A stretch of 64,000 nt of DNA from an uncultured Ligilactobacillus sp. (GCA_944326135.1 CALVCU010000009.1:1-64000), one strand, 5' to 3'. Shown: positions 31,790 to 43,900, numbered from the stretch's first letter. The notes: a model not told the origin generated them from the letters alone. Made by a program: numbers and translations.

Positions 31790-31816
31790 TTAGCACTTAA
31801 GGGTGTTAAGTGCTAA
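31790..31816 (+). promoter_or_regulatory. CIRCE operator (HrcA binding site)
   Basis: TTAGCACTT, 9-base spacer, AAGTGCTAA: a perfect 9-9-9 inverted repeat with one symmetrical change from the consensus (TTAGCACTC-N9-GAGTGCTAA). It sits between promoter and hrcA and is the known site of HrcA autoregulation. Confidence 0.95.
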
Positions 31817-31830
31817 AGGGGTGATTGTAA

Positions 31831-32862
31831 ATGTTAACAGACAGACAGCTATCAATTCTGAAAGCTATTATTCGGAATTATACTAATATCGGTCAGCCGA
31901 TCGGATCTAAGAAGTTGCAAGAACAATTACCAATCCATGTAAGTTCAGCGACAATTCGTAATGAAATGGCAGCTCTAGAACATCAAGGCTTTTTAGAAAA
32001 GCAACACTCTAGTTCTGGAAGAATACCATCATTGCGTGGATATCGTTATTACGTTGATAATCTGCTCAAGCCTGATAAAGTGGATCAAGATTTAATCAAT
32101 AATATTCGGAATTCGTTTGATAACCAATTTTCGAAGGTTGATGATATTGTCGCTTTATCTGCACAGTTATTATCACAGATGACTAATTATGTAGCAATTT
32201 CTTTAAAACCAGAATCTAGTGATGTAGTAATTGAAGGATTTAGATTGGTACCATTACATAATCGTCAAGTAATGATTTTGCTTGTAACAAGTGATGGTTC
32301 AGTCCAAAGTCAGACATTCACTATTCCAGATAATATTCATGGTGATGAACTTGAGTCAGTAATTAAACTTATTAATGATGAGATTGTTGGTTTATCATTA
32401 AACCAAGTCAGCGATAAGTTGAATGAAATTCTACCAAAGATAGTTACTTATTTACATCAATATGATGGGTTCTTGAATACATTTGGTAGTATCTTAGACA
32501 AAGCAGTTTGTGAGCATGTTTATGTTAGTGGAAAACGTAATTTGTTGAACTTTGTGAATGATGATAATTTAGAGGAAATAAAGTCACTTTATTCTTTAAT
32601 TGATCATTCAGTTGATTTAAACAAATTATTGAAAAAGACTGATAAAGATATTGCTGTTACTATAAATGATAAGGATGAAGGTAATTCATTAGATTATAGT
32701 TTGGTTTCTGCAACGTATGACGACGGAAATAATGGACATGGATTGATTGCAATTCTTGGTCCAACAAACATGCCATATTCCAAGATGATTGGAATGATGG
32801 ACACATTCCGTGATGAGTTGTCAAGAAGACTAATAAATTACTATCATGACTTTAAAGAATAG
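31831..32862 (+). CDS. hrcA: Heat-inducible transcription repressor HrcA
   Basis: Repressor of class I heat-shock genes; binds CIRCE and needs GroEL for activity. 343 aa. N-terminal winged helix (residues 1-90, with GQPIGSKKLQEQL and SSATIRNEMAALEHQGFLEKQHSSSGRIPS), followed by the GAF-like and C-terminal domains. First gene of hrcA-grpE-dnaK and so autoregulated through the CIRCE at 31790. Confidence 0.97.
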   Translation: MLTDRQLSILKAIIRNYTNIGQPIGSKKLQEQLPIHVSSATIRNEMAALEHQGFLEKQHSSSGRIPSLRGYRYYVDNLLKPDKVDQDLINNIRNSFDNQFSKVDDIVALSAQLLSQMTNYVAISLKPESSDVVIEGFRLVPLHNRQVMILLVTSDGSVQSQTFTIPDNIHGDELESVIKLINDEIVGLSLNQVSDKLNEILPKIVTYLHQYDGFLNTFGSILDKAVCEHVYVSGKRNLLNFVNDDNLEEIKSLYSLIDHSVDLNKLLKKTDKDIAVTINDKDEGNSLDYSLVSATYDDGNNGHGLIAILGPTNMPYSKMIGMMDTFRDELSRRLINYYHDFKE

Positions 32863-32877
32863 AGAAGGGGTGTTCAA

Positions 32878-33450
32878 GTGGCTGACGAAGTAAAACATCC
32901 AGAGGAAAAAGCCGCAGAAGATTTGAATGTTGAAAAAGAAACAAAACATTCAAATCCAAAAGAAAAAAACGAATCAAAAGATGAAGTTAAAGATCTAGAA
33001 AAACAAATTGCATCTCTTCAAGAAAAATATGATGAGATGGAAGATAAGTTTCTTCGTGCTGAAGCAGAAATGCAAAACATGACGAAACGTTTTAAAAATG
33101 AACAAGCTCAACTATTAAAATATGAAGGACAAAAGTTGGCAACTGAAATTTTACCTGTAATGGACAATTTAAATCGTGCATTACAATCTGAAGTTGAAGA
33201 TGAAGCTTCAAGTCAGTTAAAGCGTGGAATTGAAATGGTTGCTAATGATATGGAAAAAGCTTTAAAAGATAATGAAATCACAAAGATTAAAGCTTTAGGT
33301 GAAAAGTTTGATCCAACTAAACATCAAGCTGTAAAGACGGTTCCAGTTGAAGAGGGACAAGAAAAAGATACAGTTGTTGAAGTATATCAAGATGGATATA
33401 TGTTAAAGGATCGCGTATTACGTCCTGCAATGGTCGTTGTAGCTCAATAA
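32878..33450 (+). CDS. grpE: Nucleotide exchange factor GrpE
   Basis: Exchange factor for DnaK. 190 aa, GTG start after AGAAGGGG. Acidic, charged N terminus (about 50 residues), a long coiled coil (about 40-95, LEKQIASLQEKYDEMEDKFLRAEAE) and the C-terminal beta domain with the GrpE signature ending VLRPAMVVVAQ. 15 bases after hrcA and 20 before dnaK. Confidence 0.96.
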   Translation: MADEVKHPEEKAAEDLNVEKETKHSNPKEKNESKDEVKDLEKQIASLQEKYDEMEDKFLRAEAEMQNMTKRFKNEQAQLLKYEGQKLATEILPVMDNLNRALQSEVEDEASSQLKRGIEMVANDMEKALKDNEITKIKALGEKFDPTKHQAVKTVPVEEGQEKDTVVEVYQDGYMLKDRVLRPAMVVVAQ

Positions 33451-33470
33451 TTTAGGAAGAGGTAAATTTT

Positions 33471-35330
33471 ATGTCAAAGATTATTGGTATTGATTTAGGA
33501 ACAACTAACTCTGCAGTTGCTGTTCTTGAAGGTAAAGAAGCAAAAATTATTACAAACCCAGAAGGAAATCGTACAACACCTTCTGTAGTTTCATTTAAAG
33601 ATGGTGAAACACAAGTTGGTGAAGTTGCAAAGCGTCAAGCAATTACAAACCCAGACACAATTTCATCAATTAAGCGTCATATGGGTGAAGCTGGTTACAA
33701 AGTAACAGTTGATGGAAAAGACTACACACCACAAGAAATTTCTGCAATGATTCTTCAATACATTAAGGATTATGCAGAAGCATACCTTGGCGAAAAAGTT
33801 ACTCAAGCTGTTATTACAGTTCCTGCTTACTTTAACGATGCACAACGTCAAGCAACAAAAGATGCTGGTAAGATTGCAGGTTTAAAAGTTGAACGTATTG
33901 TTAACGAACCAACAGCTGCTGCATTAGCTTATGGTTTGGACAAAACTGATAAAGACGAAAAGATCTTAGTTTATGACCTTGGTGGTGGTACATTCGATGT
34001 TTCTATCCTTGAATTAGGGGATGGAGTATTCCAAGTATTATCAACAAATGGTGATACACACCTTGGTGGTGATGACTTCGATAAAGCAATTATGAATTGG
34101 TTAATTGAAGAATTCAAGAATGAACATGGAATTGACTTATCACAAGATAAAATGGCAATGCAACGTTTGAAGGATGCTGCTGAAAAGGCTAAGAAAGACT
34201 TATCAGGTGTAACATCTGCACAAATTTCATTACCATTTATCTCTGCTGGCGAAAATGGCCCATTACACTTGGAAACAACATTAACACGTGCTAAATTCAA
34301 TGAATTAACACATGATTTAGTTGAAAAGACACGTATTCCTGTTCAAAACGCTTTGAAAGATGCTGGTTTATCAAACTCAGATATTGATGAAGTTATCTTA
34401 GTTGGTGGTTCAACACGTATTCCAGCTGTAAAAGAATTAGTTAAGAACGAAACAGGTCACACACCAAACGAATCTGTAAACCCTGATGAAGCTGTTGCTT
34501 TAGGTGCTGCAATTCAAGGTGGTGTAATTACAGGTGATGTTAAGGATGTTGTATTGCTTGATGTTACACCATTATCACTTGGTATTGAAACAATGGGTGG
34601 TGTATTTACAAAATTAATTGATCGTAATACTACAATCCCAACATCTAAATCACAAGTATTCTCAACAGCTGCTGATAACCAACCTGCAGTAGATATTCAT
34701 GTTTTACAAGGTGAACGTCCAATGGCTGCTGATAACAAGACATTAGGTCGTTTCCAATTAACAGATATTCCTGCAGCTCCACGTGGTGTTCCTCAAATTG
34801 AAGTTAAATTCGATATTGATAAAAACGGTATCGTAAACGTTTCTGCAAAAGATTTAGGAACAAACAAGGAACAAAAGATTACTATTAAGAGTTCTTCAGG
34901 TTTATCAGATGAAGAAATCGATCGTATGGTTAAGGAAGCTAAGGAAAACGAAGCTGCTGATAAGAAACGTAAAGAAGAAGTTGACTTGAAGAACGAAGTT
35001 GACCAATTGTTATTCCAAACAGATAAGACTCTTGAAGAAATCAAGGGCAAGGTATCTGATGAAGAAGTTAAGAAAGTTGAAGAAGCACGTGATGCATTGA
35101 AGAAGGCTCAAGAATCAAACAACGTTGATGAAATGAAGTCTAAGAAAGATGACTTAACAAAACTTATCCAAGATATGTCAGTTAAGTTATACCAACAAGC
35201 ACAACAAGCTCAACAAGCACAAGGTGCACAAGACAATGCAGGTGACGCTTCATCTTCATCAGACAACAACTCTGATGACAATACAGTTGATGGAGACTTT
35301 AAAGAAGTAGATCCAGATGACAAGAACTAA
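33471..35330 (+). CDS. dnaK: Chaperone DnaK (Hsp70)
   Basis: Major Hsp70. 619 aa. ATPase domain with [29 protein letters not shown] and [10 protein letters not shown]; substrate-binding domain after the [14 protein letters not shown] hinge; a Gln/Ala-rich tail (near 585-600) ending in an acidic segment. Codon use is biased towards favoured codons, as expected for a highly expressed gene. A strong terminator follows before dnaJ. Confidence 0.98.
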   Translation: MSKIIGIDLGTTNSAVAVLEGKEAKIITNPEGNRTTPSVVSFKDGETQVGEVAKRQAITNPDTISSIKRHMGEAGYKVTVDGKDYTPQEISAMILQYIKDYAEAYLGEKVTQAVITVPAYFNDAQRQATKDAGKIAGLKVERIVNEPTAAALAYGLDKTDKDEKILVYDLGGGTFDVSILELGDGVFQVLSTNGDTHLGGDDFDKAIMNWLIEEFKNEHGIDLSQDKMAMQRLKDAAEKAKKDLSGVTSAQISLPFISAGENGPLHLETTLTRAKFNELTHDLVEKTRIPVQNALKDAGLSNSDIDEVILVGGSTRIPAVKELVKNETGHTPNESVNPDEAVALGAAIQGGVITGDVKDVVLLDVTPLSLGIETMGGVFTKLIDRNTTIPTSKSQVFSTAADNQPAVDIHVLQGERPMAADNKTLGRFQLTDIPAAPRGVPQIEVKFDIDKNGIVNVSAKDLGTNKEQKITIKSSSGLSDEEIDRMVKEAKENEAADKKRKEEVDLKNEVDQLLFQTDKTLEEIKGKVSDEEVKKVEEARDALKKAQESNNVDEMKSKKDDLTKLIQDMSVKLYQQAQQAQQAQGAQDNAGDASSSSDNNSDDNTVDGDFKEVDPDDKN

Positions 35331-35346
35331 TTTGTCATAATTTAAT

Positions 35347-35384
35347 AAAAAGTCAAAGTCCATTGTGGTCTTTGACTTTTTATT
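35347..35384 (+). terminator. Intrinsic terminator after dnaK
   Basis: AAAAAGTCAAAG (35347-35358) pairs perfectly with CTTTGACTTTTT (35370-35381). It would reduce dnaJ expression relative to dnaK. Confidence 0.85.
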
Positions 35385-35437
35385 TTAATGAATAAATGGT
35401 AATCTAAAACAAGATAATAATTAGTTGGAGGAAAGTA

Positions 35438-36568
35438 ATGGCTGAACAAATTAATCCATATGATGTATTAGGAGTCAGTAAGGATGCAAGCGATGCTGAA
35501 ATCAAAAAAGCATATCGTAAACTTTCTAAAAAATATCACCCTGACTTAAACCATGAACCAGGGGCAGAACAAAAATTCAAAGAAGTTAATGAAGCTTATG
35601 AAATTCTAAGTGATCCACAGAAAAAGGCACAGTATGATCAATTTGGATCAACTGGTCAAGGATTTTCTGGAGCAGGTAATGGATACGGTGATTTTGGCGG
35701 ATTTAGTGGATTTGGTGGCCAAGGAGGATTTGAAGATATTTTTGGCTCTTTCTTTGGAGGCGGTGCAAGTCGTGGAAATGCACAAAACGCACCTCGACAA
35801 GGTCGTGACCTACAATATGAGATGCATTTAACATTTGAAGAAGCCATCTTTGGTAAGAAAACTGAAATTGAATATACACGTGAAGCAGCATGTAAGACAT
35901 GTAATGGTACAGGTGCTAAACCTGGAACATCTCCTGTGACATGTTCAAAATGTCATGGTAGTGGTTATATTCAAGTTGAACGCCAAACACCACTTGGTCG
36001 TATGATGACACAACAAGAATGTGATGTTTGTCATGGTACTGGAAAAGAAATCAAAGAAAAATGTCCAACATGTCATGGTTCAGGGCGTATAAACGAAAAG
36101 CATGCGGTTGAAGTTACAGTACCTGCAGGTGTAGAAGATGGCAACCAAATGCGCTTACAAGGACAAGGTGAAGCAGGATATAATGGTGGCCCATATGGTG
36201 ATTTATTTATCATCTTTGATGTTGCACCAAGTAAAATTTACAAACGTGAAGGCTCAAATATTTATTTTGACCAACCAATTTCATTTGTTCAAGCAACATT
36301 AGGTGCTGAAATCTTGGTTAAGACTGTTCATGGTGATGTAAAATTAAACATTCCAGCTGGAACACAGACAGGAACAAAATTCCGGTTGAAGGGTAAGGGA
36401 GTTCCTAAATTACGTGGTTCAGGTAATGGTGATGAAATGGTTACTGTGCGCATTCAAACTCCTAAGAAGTTAAAAAAGAAACAAAAAGAAGCATTGAAGA
36501 TGTTTGCACAAGCATCAGGTGAAAAAGTAAATGAAGGATTTTTTGATAAATTAAAAGAAAAATTCTAA
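35438..36568 (+). CDS. dnaJ: Chaperone DnaJ (Hsp40)
   Basis: Type I J-protein that delivers substrates to DnaK. 376 aa. J domain (residues 1-70) with the HPD motif in [12 protein letters not shown], Gly/Phe-rich region (about 72-115), four CxxCxGxG zinc motifs ([32 protein letters not shown]) and C-terminal substrate-binding domains. GGAGG lies before the ATG. It is separated from dnaK by a terminator; no clear promoter is visible in the 50 bases between. Confidence 0.97.
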   Translation: MAEQINPYDVLGVSKDASDAEIKKAYRKLSKKYHPDLNHEPGAEQKFKEVNEAYEILSDPQKKAQYDQFGSTGQGFSGAGNGYGDFGGFSGFGGQGGFEDIFGSFFGGGASRGNAQNAPRQGRDLQYEMHLTFEEAIFGKKTEIEYTREAACKTCNGTGAKPGTSPVTCSKCHGSGYIQVERQTPLGRMMTQQECDVCHGTGKEIKEKCPTCHGSGRINEKHAVEVTVPAGVEDGNQMRLQGQGEAGYNGGPYGDLFIIFDVAPSKIYKREGSNIYFDQPISFVQATLGAEILVKTVHGDVKLNIPAGTQTGTKFRLKGKGVPKLRGSGNGDEMVTVRIQTPKKLKKKQKEALKMFAQASGEKVNEGFFDKLKEKF

Positions 36569-36574
36569 ATATAA

Positions 36575-36616
36575 AAAAAGATTAGGAGGCTATGACATCA
36601 GTCACAGCCTCCTAAT
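36575..36616. terminator. Convergent terminator between dnaJ and the TSUP gene
   Basis: A perfect 11-bp stem, ATTAGGAGGCT (36581-36591) with AGCCTCCTAAT (36606-36616). Read on the minus strand it is followed by seven T residues, so it is best suited to end the TSUP transcript, but it can serve both. Confidence 0.85.
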
Positions 36617-36621
36617 TATAC

Positions 36622-37347
36622 TTAAATAAAAATTTTAATGAAATGATAAATTCCAGCAAATATCATGACTGTATATGCTAAACGACGAACAATTTTCATT
36701 GATATTTTTTGAGTAAAATGGATTCCGATACTAGTAGCAACTAAGCAACAGATAATTGAGATTGATAAGGGAGCTATTAATGAGGAAGTAAGATTACCAC
36801 AAAAAATATTATTTAAGATCACATTAACGGTAGTAATTAAAAAGTATAGTTGAAGGGTTGCTTGGTATTCTATTGGACTTTTAATTATAGAATCAAAATA
36901 TGCAACCATTGGAGGTCCTCCGATAGCAAACATGCCATCCATGAATCCACCAAAAGATCCGGCTAGGAATCCATTGAAAATACTTTCTTTAAGATGGATT
37001 CGATTTGCAATAAAAATCATATAAAAAGCAAGACTGCAAAGGAAGATTCCAAGGATTAAATCCATAACAGCTGAACTTAAATTAAGCATTAGGTGTACAC
37101 CAATGCTACCAAATATAATGGCAGCAATTCCAGGTGTGATAACTAATTTGAAGTTAATGTGTTTTCTAAATTTTATTATTGTAAAAAGTTGTAAACAAAA
37201 AACAGTTATCAAAGTTAAAATATTTGCTTCCTTATATGGAAGGAATAGTGGAAGTAGAGCCATTGAAAAGATTCCAAAGCCAAATCCACTTGTACTTTGG
37301 ATTATCGCGGCAATAAATACGACTATTCCTAAAAGGAGATAAGTCAT
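36622..37347 (-). CDS. TauE/SafE (TSUP) family permease
   Basis: 241 aa from the ATG at 37347, giving MTYLLLGIVVFIAAIIQSTSGFGFG; a longer frame reaches 37395 but lacks a ribosome-binding site. Eight or so hydrophobic helices and the two paralogous halves of the TSUP family, each with a Gly-rich motif (STSGFGFGIFSMALLP and GGFMDGMFAIGGPP). Family members export or import sulfite, sulfonates or other organic anions; the substrate here is unknown. It is on the opposite strand to all neighbours, divergent from clpB. Confidence 0.85.
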   Translation of the reverse strand: MTYLLLGIVVFIAAIIQSTSGFGFGIFSMALLPLFLPYKEANILTLITVFCLQLFTIIKFRKHINFKLVITPGIAAIIFGSIGVHLMLNLSSAVMDLILGIFLCSLAFYMIFIANRIHLKESIFNGFLAGSFGGFMDGMFAIGGPPMVAYFDSIIKSPIEYQATLQLYFLITTVNVILNNIFCGNLTSSLIAPLSISIICCLVATSIGIHFTQKISMKIVRRLAYTVMIFAGIYHFIKIFI

Positions 37348-37458
37348 AAAAACACGTCCTAACTTTAAATAATATTTGTAAATTATAGCATACAATCTGA
37401 ATCAGTTTAAATAAAAAATAAAAAGTTACTTTAACTATTGCGAATAGGAGTGATTTAT

Positions 37459-40056
37459 ATGAATAATGATCAATTAACACAAGCAGTTCAAGATGCGATT
37501 GCTGAGGCGCAACAAATTGCGATAACACGACATCAACAAGAGATCGACGTACCTCATTTGTTTAAATTTTTAGTACAACCAAATGAACTTGGTGAAGAGA
37601 TTTATCAAAAAGCTGGGTTAGATATAAATGCAATTAATAAAAAATTAGATAATGAAATTGATCATATTTCATCAATTGAGGGAAATGTTCAATATGGACA
37701 AACATTAAGTCAGAATCTATTCCAATTGCTACAACAAGCTGACACTTTAAGAAAAGAAATGAATGATGATTTTGTTGCTGTTGATACGGTAATTTTAGCG
37801 TTGATGAAATTGCAATATAATCCATTTAAACTTTTCTTGGAAAAGCAAGGTGCAACTTATAATAAGTTAGTTGAAATTGTAAAAAGTTTACGAGGAGGTA
37901 GCCGAGTGACAAGTAAGAATCAAGAAGAACAATACCAAGCTTTAGAAAAATATGGTGTTGATTTAGTAGCAGAAGCTGTTAAGGGAAAACAAGATCCAAT
38001 TATTGGTCGTGATGATGAAATTCGCGATGTTATTCGTATATTGTCTAGAAAGAGTAAAAATAATCCAGTATTAATTGGAGAACCTGGTGTAGGTAAGACT
38101 GCTATTGTTGAAGGATTAGCACAACGAATTGCTAAAAAAGATGTTCCTGAAAATTTACGTGATAAAACAATTTTCTCTTTAGATATGGGTTCATTAATTG
38201 CTGGTGCGAAGTATCGTGGAGAATTTGAAGAACGGTTAAAAGCAGTTTTAAAACAAGTTCAAAAAAGTGAAGGCAAAATTATATTATTTATTGATGAAAT
38301 TCACAATATTGTTGGTGCAGGAAAAACAGAGGGAAGTATGGATGCAGGTAATTTATTAAAACCAATGCTTGCTCGTGGAGAACTTCACTTGATTGGTGCA
38401 ACAACTTTAGATGAATATCGTGAATATGTTGAAAAAGATAAGGCGTTAGAACGTCGATTCCAAAAGGTTTTAGTTAAGGAACCAACTGTTGAAGATACAA
38501 TTTCAATTTTACGTGGCTTGAAAGAACGTTATGAAATTCATCATGGAGTAAGAATTCATGATAATGCTTTAGTTGCTGCAGCAACATTATCTAATCGTTA
38601 TATTACAGATCGTTTCTTACCAGATAAGGCAATTGATTTGGTTGATGAAGCTTGTGCGGAAATTCAAGTTGAAATGAATTCAATGCCAACAGAACTTGAT
38701 CAAAGCAATCGTCAATTAATGAGATTACAAGTTGAAGAAGCAGCATTGAAAAAAGAAACAGATGCTGCATCTCAAAAACGTTTGAAAGAACTGCAAAAAG
38801 AACTTGCAGATACAAAGGAAAAAGTTAATAAGCTTAAATTGAAGTGGGAAAACGAAAAGAATGATATTCAAAAGGTCAGTGATAAAAAAGCAGAATTAGA
38901 TAAAGCTAAACATGATTTAGAGAATGCAGAAAGCAACTATGATTTAGAAAAAGCTGCAAAATTACAACATGCAACAATTCCTCAATTGCAAAAACAACTT
39001 AAAGAACTTGAAGAATCTGAACGTCCAAGCGAATGGATGGTAGAAGAATCTGTAACTGAAAATGAAATTGCAGAAGTTGTTAGTCGACAAACAGGAATTC
39101 CAGTTGCTAAATTAGTGCAGGGAGAACGTGAAAAATTATTACATTTGGCTGATACACTTCATAAGCGTGTAATTGGTCAAGATGAGGCTGTAGATGCTGT
39201 TGCAAATGCAGTTTTAAGATCACGTGCCGGATTACAAGATCCATCTAAACCATTAGGATCATTTATGTTTTTAGGACCAACTGGTGTAGGTAAAACAGAA
39301 TTAGCAAAGGCATTGGCAGATGATTTATTCGATTCAGAAAAACATATGATTCGAATTGATATGAGTGAATACATGGAAAAAGCATCAGTCTCACGGTTAG
39401 TGGGTGCTGCTCCAGGATATGTTGGTTATGAAGAAGGAGGCCAATTAACTGAAGCTGTTCGCCGGAATCCTTACACAATTGTGTTATTTGATGAAATTGA
39501 AAAAGCACATCCAGATGTCTTTAATATTCTTCTTCAAGTGTTAGATGATGGTCGTTTAACAGATGGACAAGGAAGAACTGTTGATTTTAAGAATACGATT
39601 TTGATTATGACATCAAACTTGGGTTCAGAAATCTTACTTGATAGCTCAGAAAGTGATGGCAAGATTTCAGATGAAACTAAGGAAAAGGTCATGAAGTTAG
39701 CACAAAGTCATTTTAAACCTGAATTTTTAAACAGAATTGATGACATCATTATGTTTAGTCCACTTACATTGGGTGTTATTGAAAAGATTGTTGATAAATT
39801 TATTGATCAACTTTCATCACGACTTAAATCACAAGAAATTGAATTATCAATTGATGATAAAGCAAAGGAATTTATTGCTAAAGAAGGATATGATCCAGCA
39901 TATGGTGCTCGGCCATTGCAACGGTTTATTACAACTAACATTGAGACTCCATTGGCTAAGGAGATTATTGCGGGTAAAGTTCAGCCTAATTCAAAGGTTA
40001 TGATTTCATTAGATGATGATCAACATTTAACTTTTAAGGATTTAAAAGCAGAATAA
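37459..40056 (+). CDS. clpB: ATP-dependent disaggregase ClpB
   Basis: Hsp100 chaperone that resolves protein aggregates with DnaK. 865 aa from the ATG at 37459, preceded by AGGAG. N domain, first AAA+ module with GEPGVGKT (near residue 208), a long coiled-coil M domain (about 410-530), second AAA+ with GPTGVGKT near 612 and the D2-small domain. An unusual feature is that I cannot see CtsR or CIRCE operators upstream, although clpB is often a CtsR target. It has the long M domain that separates ClpB from ClpC/ClpE. Confidence 0.95.
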   Translation: MNNDQLTQAVQDAIAEAQQIAITRHQQEIDVPHLFKFLVQPNELGEEIYQKAGLDINAINKKLDNEIDHISSIEGNVQYGQTLSQNLFQLLQQADTLRKEMNDDFVAVDTVILALMKLQYNPFKLFLEKQGATYNKLVEIVKSLRGGSRVTSKNQEEQYQALEKYGVDLVAEAVKGKQDPIIGRDDEIRDVIRILSRKSKNNPVLIGEPGVGKTAIVEGLAQRIAKKDVPENLRDKTIFSLDMGSLIAGAKYRGEFEERLKAVLKQVQKSEGKIILFIDEIHNIVGAGKTEGSMDAGNLLKPMLARGELHLIGATTLDEYREYVEKDKALERRFQKVLVKEPTVEDTISILRGLKERYEIHHGVRIHDNALVAAATLSNRYITDRFLPDKAIDLVDEACAEIQVEMNSMPTELDQSNRQLMRLQVEEAALKKETDAASQKRLKELQKELADTKEKVNKLKLKWENEKNDIQKVSDKKAELDKAKHDLENAESNYDLEKAAKLQHATIPQLQKQLKELEESERPSEWMVEESVTENEIAEVVSRQTGIPVAKLVQGEREKLLHLADTLHKRVIGQDEAVDAVANAVLRSRAGLQDPSKPLGSFMFLGPTGVGKTELAKALADDLFDSEKHMIRIDMSEYMEKASVSRLVGAAPGYVGYEEGGQLTEAVRRNPYTIVLFDEIEKAHPDVFNILLQVLDDGRLTDGQGRTVDFKNTILIMTSNLGSEILLDSSESDGKISDETKEKVMKLAQSHFKPEFLNRIDDIIMFSPLTLGVIEKIVDKFIDQLSSRLKSQEIELSIDDKAKEFIAKEGYDPAYGARPLQRFITTNIETPLAKEIIAGKVQPNSKVMISLDDDQHLTFKDLKAE

Positions 40057-40140
40057 TTGATAGTTGATCTATATAATTGAATTTCAATGACAACCAACAT
40101 AGAATGTTGACGTAATAATAAATGTTAGGGGTCGATTGAA

Positions 40141-40527
40141 ATGACAGTAGATGAAATGATTAATGATGTTTTAGATAGTGAAAATGTTAACAAATTAACA
40201 TTTCATTTGTGTGATACTAATAATCGTCATACAGATCTAAATACACATGATTATTTGCAACAAATGTATCAACTATTAAAAAATGTACGTTCTGAGTTAC
40301 AAACAGAAATCAAGGAAGATGATGCTCAAAGTGCGAAGGATCAAATTGACCAACTAGATGCGATCGATCAATATCTAAATAAGTATCGTGATTTTAATAA
40401 TTATGATAGTAAAGATGATGATGTGAAGCATGTGGTAATTGAGACCATTAAATTATGTAATGATGTAGATCCATCACATTCAACAAATATCTTCCCAGAT
40501 TCAATTTACTTAGAAAGTATTAAATAA
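40141..40527 (+). CDS. Acidic protein of unknown function
   Basis: 128 aa, very acidic and helix-rich (many Asp/Asn), no membrane segment, no recognised family. AGGGGTCGATTGAA precedes the ATG. It lies 84 bases after clpB and ends at a convergent terminator. Sequence composition and codon use look like the neighbouring core genes, so it is probably a real, lineage-restricted gene. Confidence 0.6.
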   Translation: MTVDEMINDVLDSENVNKLTFHLCDTNNRHTDLNTHDYLQQMYQLLKNVRSELQTEIKEDDAQSAKDQIDQLDAIDQYLNKYRDFNNYDSKDDDVKHVVIETIKLCNDVDPSHSTNIFPDSIYLESIK

Positions 40528-40533
40528 ATTAAA

Positions 40534-40570
40534 ATTAAGAGGCTATGATTTTTAATCATAGCCTCTTAAT
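40534..40570. terminator. Convergent bidirectional terminator
   Basis: A perfect 15-bp stem, ATTAAGAGGCTATGA (40534-40548) with TCATAGCCTCTTAAT (40556-40570). It serves the 128-aa gene (+) and the DUF2929 gene (-). Its core AGGCTATGA resembles the terminator at 36581. Confidence 0.9.
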
Positions 40571-40574
40571 TTGA

Positions 40575-40775
40575 TTATTTACTTTTATTATTTTCTTTTG
40601 TTTTAGGTGCTTTGATGAAAAGTGAGATGATATTAACTAAAATCCATCCCGCAATCATAGGAAATACACCACTCATAACAGGATCAAATGATGCGCCATC
40701 TAAGGCTGAAATGATGTATCCAAAAACTTCACCATAAATTAAACACCAGAATAGAATTGTAAGTTGTTTAGCCAT
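40575..40775 (-). CDS. DUF2929 family small membrane protein
   Basis: 66 aa with two membrane helices (ILFWCLIYGEVFGYIISAL and GVFPMIAGWILVNIISLF) and a short charged tail. Matches the DUF2929 (YjzD-like) family in size and in the G-x-S-F/Y-D loop (ALDGASFDPV). The ATG at 40775 is preceded by AAAGAGGTG; a GTG nine bases further upstream overlaps that site. In lactobacilli it is commonly found next to dnaE, as here. Function unknown. Confidence 0.75.
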   Translation of the reverse strand: MAKQLTILFWCLIYGEVFGYIISALDGASFDPVMSGVFPMIAGWILVNIISLFIKAPKTKENNKSK

Positions 40776-40854
40776 TCTGAACACCTCTTTAATAGTAGTC
40801 TAGTATAGTTTAATTTTTTTTTCAAATATAAATTTAAAAGAATTCTAGGTGATT

Positions 40855-40863
40855 TGATATAAT
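40855..40863 (+). promoter_or_regulatory. Extended -10 promoter for dnaE
   Basis: TGATATAAT (TG at 40855-40856, TATAAT at 40858-40863) with a weak -35. It lies 40 bases upstream of the dnaE start. Confidence 0.55.
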
Positions 40864-40902
40864 ATAGGTATTAATTGATGATTTTGAAAGGAGGTATTGA
40901 AT

Positions 40903-43900
40903 TTGTTTAGTCCGCTTCAAGTTATTAGTAGTTATAGTTTACTTCAAAGTACGTTGAAAATAGATGATTTTGTCCGTCGTGGAAAAGAATTAGGATATGA
41001 AGCATTAGCTTTAACCGATAATAATGTAATGTATGGTGTGCTTGATTTTTATCATGCATGTCAAAAGTATGGGGTTAAGCCGCTGATTGGTTTGACATTA
41101 AAGTTAAATGGTAAAGATCAAGATGAAAATGAATTAATTTTGATTGCTAAAAATCGTAATGGATATCAAAATTTATTAAAAATTTCATCAGCTAAAATGT
41201 CTAAAGAAGGTTTTGAAGCTGGTGATGCTCCAATTAATTTATCTGAAATTAAGAATTTTACTGCGGATATCATTGCAATTGTCCCTGAAAATTCTAAGGT
41301 TGATAAATCAATAATGAGTCATCAATTTGAACAGGCAAAAAATGAATTGAATGCACTCATTTCTTTGTTTAGTCAATCAAATGTATTTTTGGGCGTAAAT
41401 GAATTTATGGATGATAATTTAATTTATAATTTACGACAATTACAGAACCAAGTCCAAGTTCCTTTAATTGCGACTTCATTTGTAAAATATTTAAAAGCTG
41501 AAGAAAAGTTCAATGTAGAGGTATTGAAGTGTATTGGCAAAACTTCAAAGTTATCAGATGAACAATTAGCAGTACCTCAAAACGGAAAACATTTTCTAAA
41601 GAGTCCAGAAGAATTCATGAAATTATATGTGGATTCAGGATTAAAAGATGCATATGAGCAAAATTGCGAGGTAGTTGATGAAATTAATGTGGAATTAGAT
41701 TTTCCAAAAACTCAATTGCCACATTATCCAACTCCAAATGGAGTATCTTCGGAATCATATTTAAAGAATCTTTGTCAAAGGGGATTGCAAAAGCGAATTC
41801 AACATGAAAAGATTCAAAATTCAAATGTATATCAGGAACGGTTAAACCATGAATTAGAAGTTATTCATCGAATGGGATTTGATGATTATTTCTTAATTGT
41901 GTGGGATGTAACTAATTTTTCACATAAAAATAATATCTTAGTTGGTCCAGGAAGAGGATCAGCTGCAGGTTCATTAGTTGCGTATGTTTTATACATTACT
42001 GATGTTGATCCAATTAAATATGATTTACTTTTTGAACGTTTCCTTAATGAGGAACGAGCACAAATGCCAGATATTGATTTAGATATTCCAGATCAAAAAC
42101 GTGATGAAATCATTGAATATGTTCACCAACGGTATGGCCAAAATCATATGGCACAGATTATTACTTATTCTCATTTAAATGCACGCCAAGTCATTCGAGA
42201 TGTTAGTCGTGTAATGGGACAAAATCAATATGAAATTTCAAGCTGGTCAAATGCATTACCAAGATTGCACAATATCAAGTTGAAAGATGCTTATGATAAA
42301 TCACAAAAGTTGCGTAATTTAATTGCTGATAGTCAAAAGAACGCTTTGATTTATAAGACTGCTTTGGCATTAGAAGGATTGCCTCGACAATATGGTACCC
42401 ATGCTGCGGGAATTATTTTAAGTGATCATGACTTATGTGATTTTGTGCCATTGCAAATAGGATCAGAAGGAATTTACTTAACTCAATTTGCTAAAGAACA
42501 GGTTGAAGAAGTTGGATTATTGAAGATTGATTTCTTGGGCTTGCGTAACCTTACGATATTAGAAAACGCAATTCAGTTTATTAAACATGATTATGATGCA
42601 GATTTTGATATTAGGGAAATCAGTCTTAATGATGAAGCTACTTTAAAGCTGTTTCAGAATGCAGATACTAAAGGAGTTTTCCAATTTGAATCTGATGGGA
42701 TTCGAAATGTCTTAAAACGACTCAAACCACAAAATTTTGAAGATATAGTTTCAACCAATGCGTTGTATCGTCCTGGCCCAATTCAAAATATTGATGAGTT
42801 TATTGCACGTAAAAATAAACGTAAAGCAGTTAACTACTTAAATGAAAAGCTTGAGCCAATTTTGCAAAAAACATATGGAATTATTGTTTACCAAGAACAA
42901 GTTATGCAAGTTGCAGCTGTTATGGGTGGCTTTTCTCTTGGACAAGCTGATTTGCTAAGAAGAGCGATGAGTAAGAAGAAGCAAATTGTAATTGATAAGA
43001 TGAGAACACAGTTTGTTAATGGGGCTATCGAAAAGGGATATAGTCAATATGACGCGGTTCAAGTTTATGAATTTATTGAGCATTTTGGAAATTATGGATT
43101 TAACCGTTCGCACTCTGTGGCATATTCAAAATTAGCATTTCAGTTAGCATATATTAAAGCACATTATCCAGCTGCTTTCTATGCTGCAATTTTAAATTCA
43201 GTGATTGGAAACAGTAGTAAAACGCGTGATTATGTAATTGAAGCAAAGCAAAAGGGTGTCAAAATACATCTACCAGATATCAATCAAAGTCAAAAATATT
43301 TTATATTGAAAAAGCATGTAATTTATTTTGGATTTAGAAGTATTTGGAAGATACGAACAGATTTGATTCAAATAATTTTATCTGAGCGTAATGAAAATGG
43401 ATTTTTCCATAGTGTTGCTGATTTTATTCGGAGAATTGATGAACGTTTCCTAAGTGATGATGTATTGGATGCATTGATTTATGCAGGTACATTTGATGAA
43501 TTTGGTGAAACACGAAATCAATTATTAAGTGAAGTTCCGGGAATACTAGAAACAATTAAATTAAGTGGTGATAATGTTGATTTAATGAAACAACTTATGC
43601 CAAAAAAAATGCAACAAAAAGTCAGTTTATCTGAAAATGAGTTGTTAGAAAAAGAAGTAGAGTATCTTGGAACATATATTTCAGGTCATCCAGTTGATCA
43701 GTATAAAAAACTAACTGAAATTTATCAGACAGAAACTGTTAAACAATTGAAAGTAGGAATATATGCAAAATCAATTTTGTATATTAAAAACGTGAAAGTG
43801 ATTAGAACTAAGAAACAAATGCAAATGGCGTTTGTGACAGCAAGTGATGCAACTGGTGAAATCAATTTGACTGTATTTCCTAAACAATTTATACAGTTTG

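Noticed and set aside
37396..37458. CtsR operator or CIRCE upstream of clpB
   Set aside because: I looked for GGTCAAA-type direct heptads and TTAGCACTC halves; neither is present. Only AT-rich sequence is seen.
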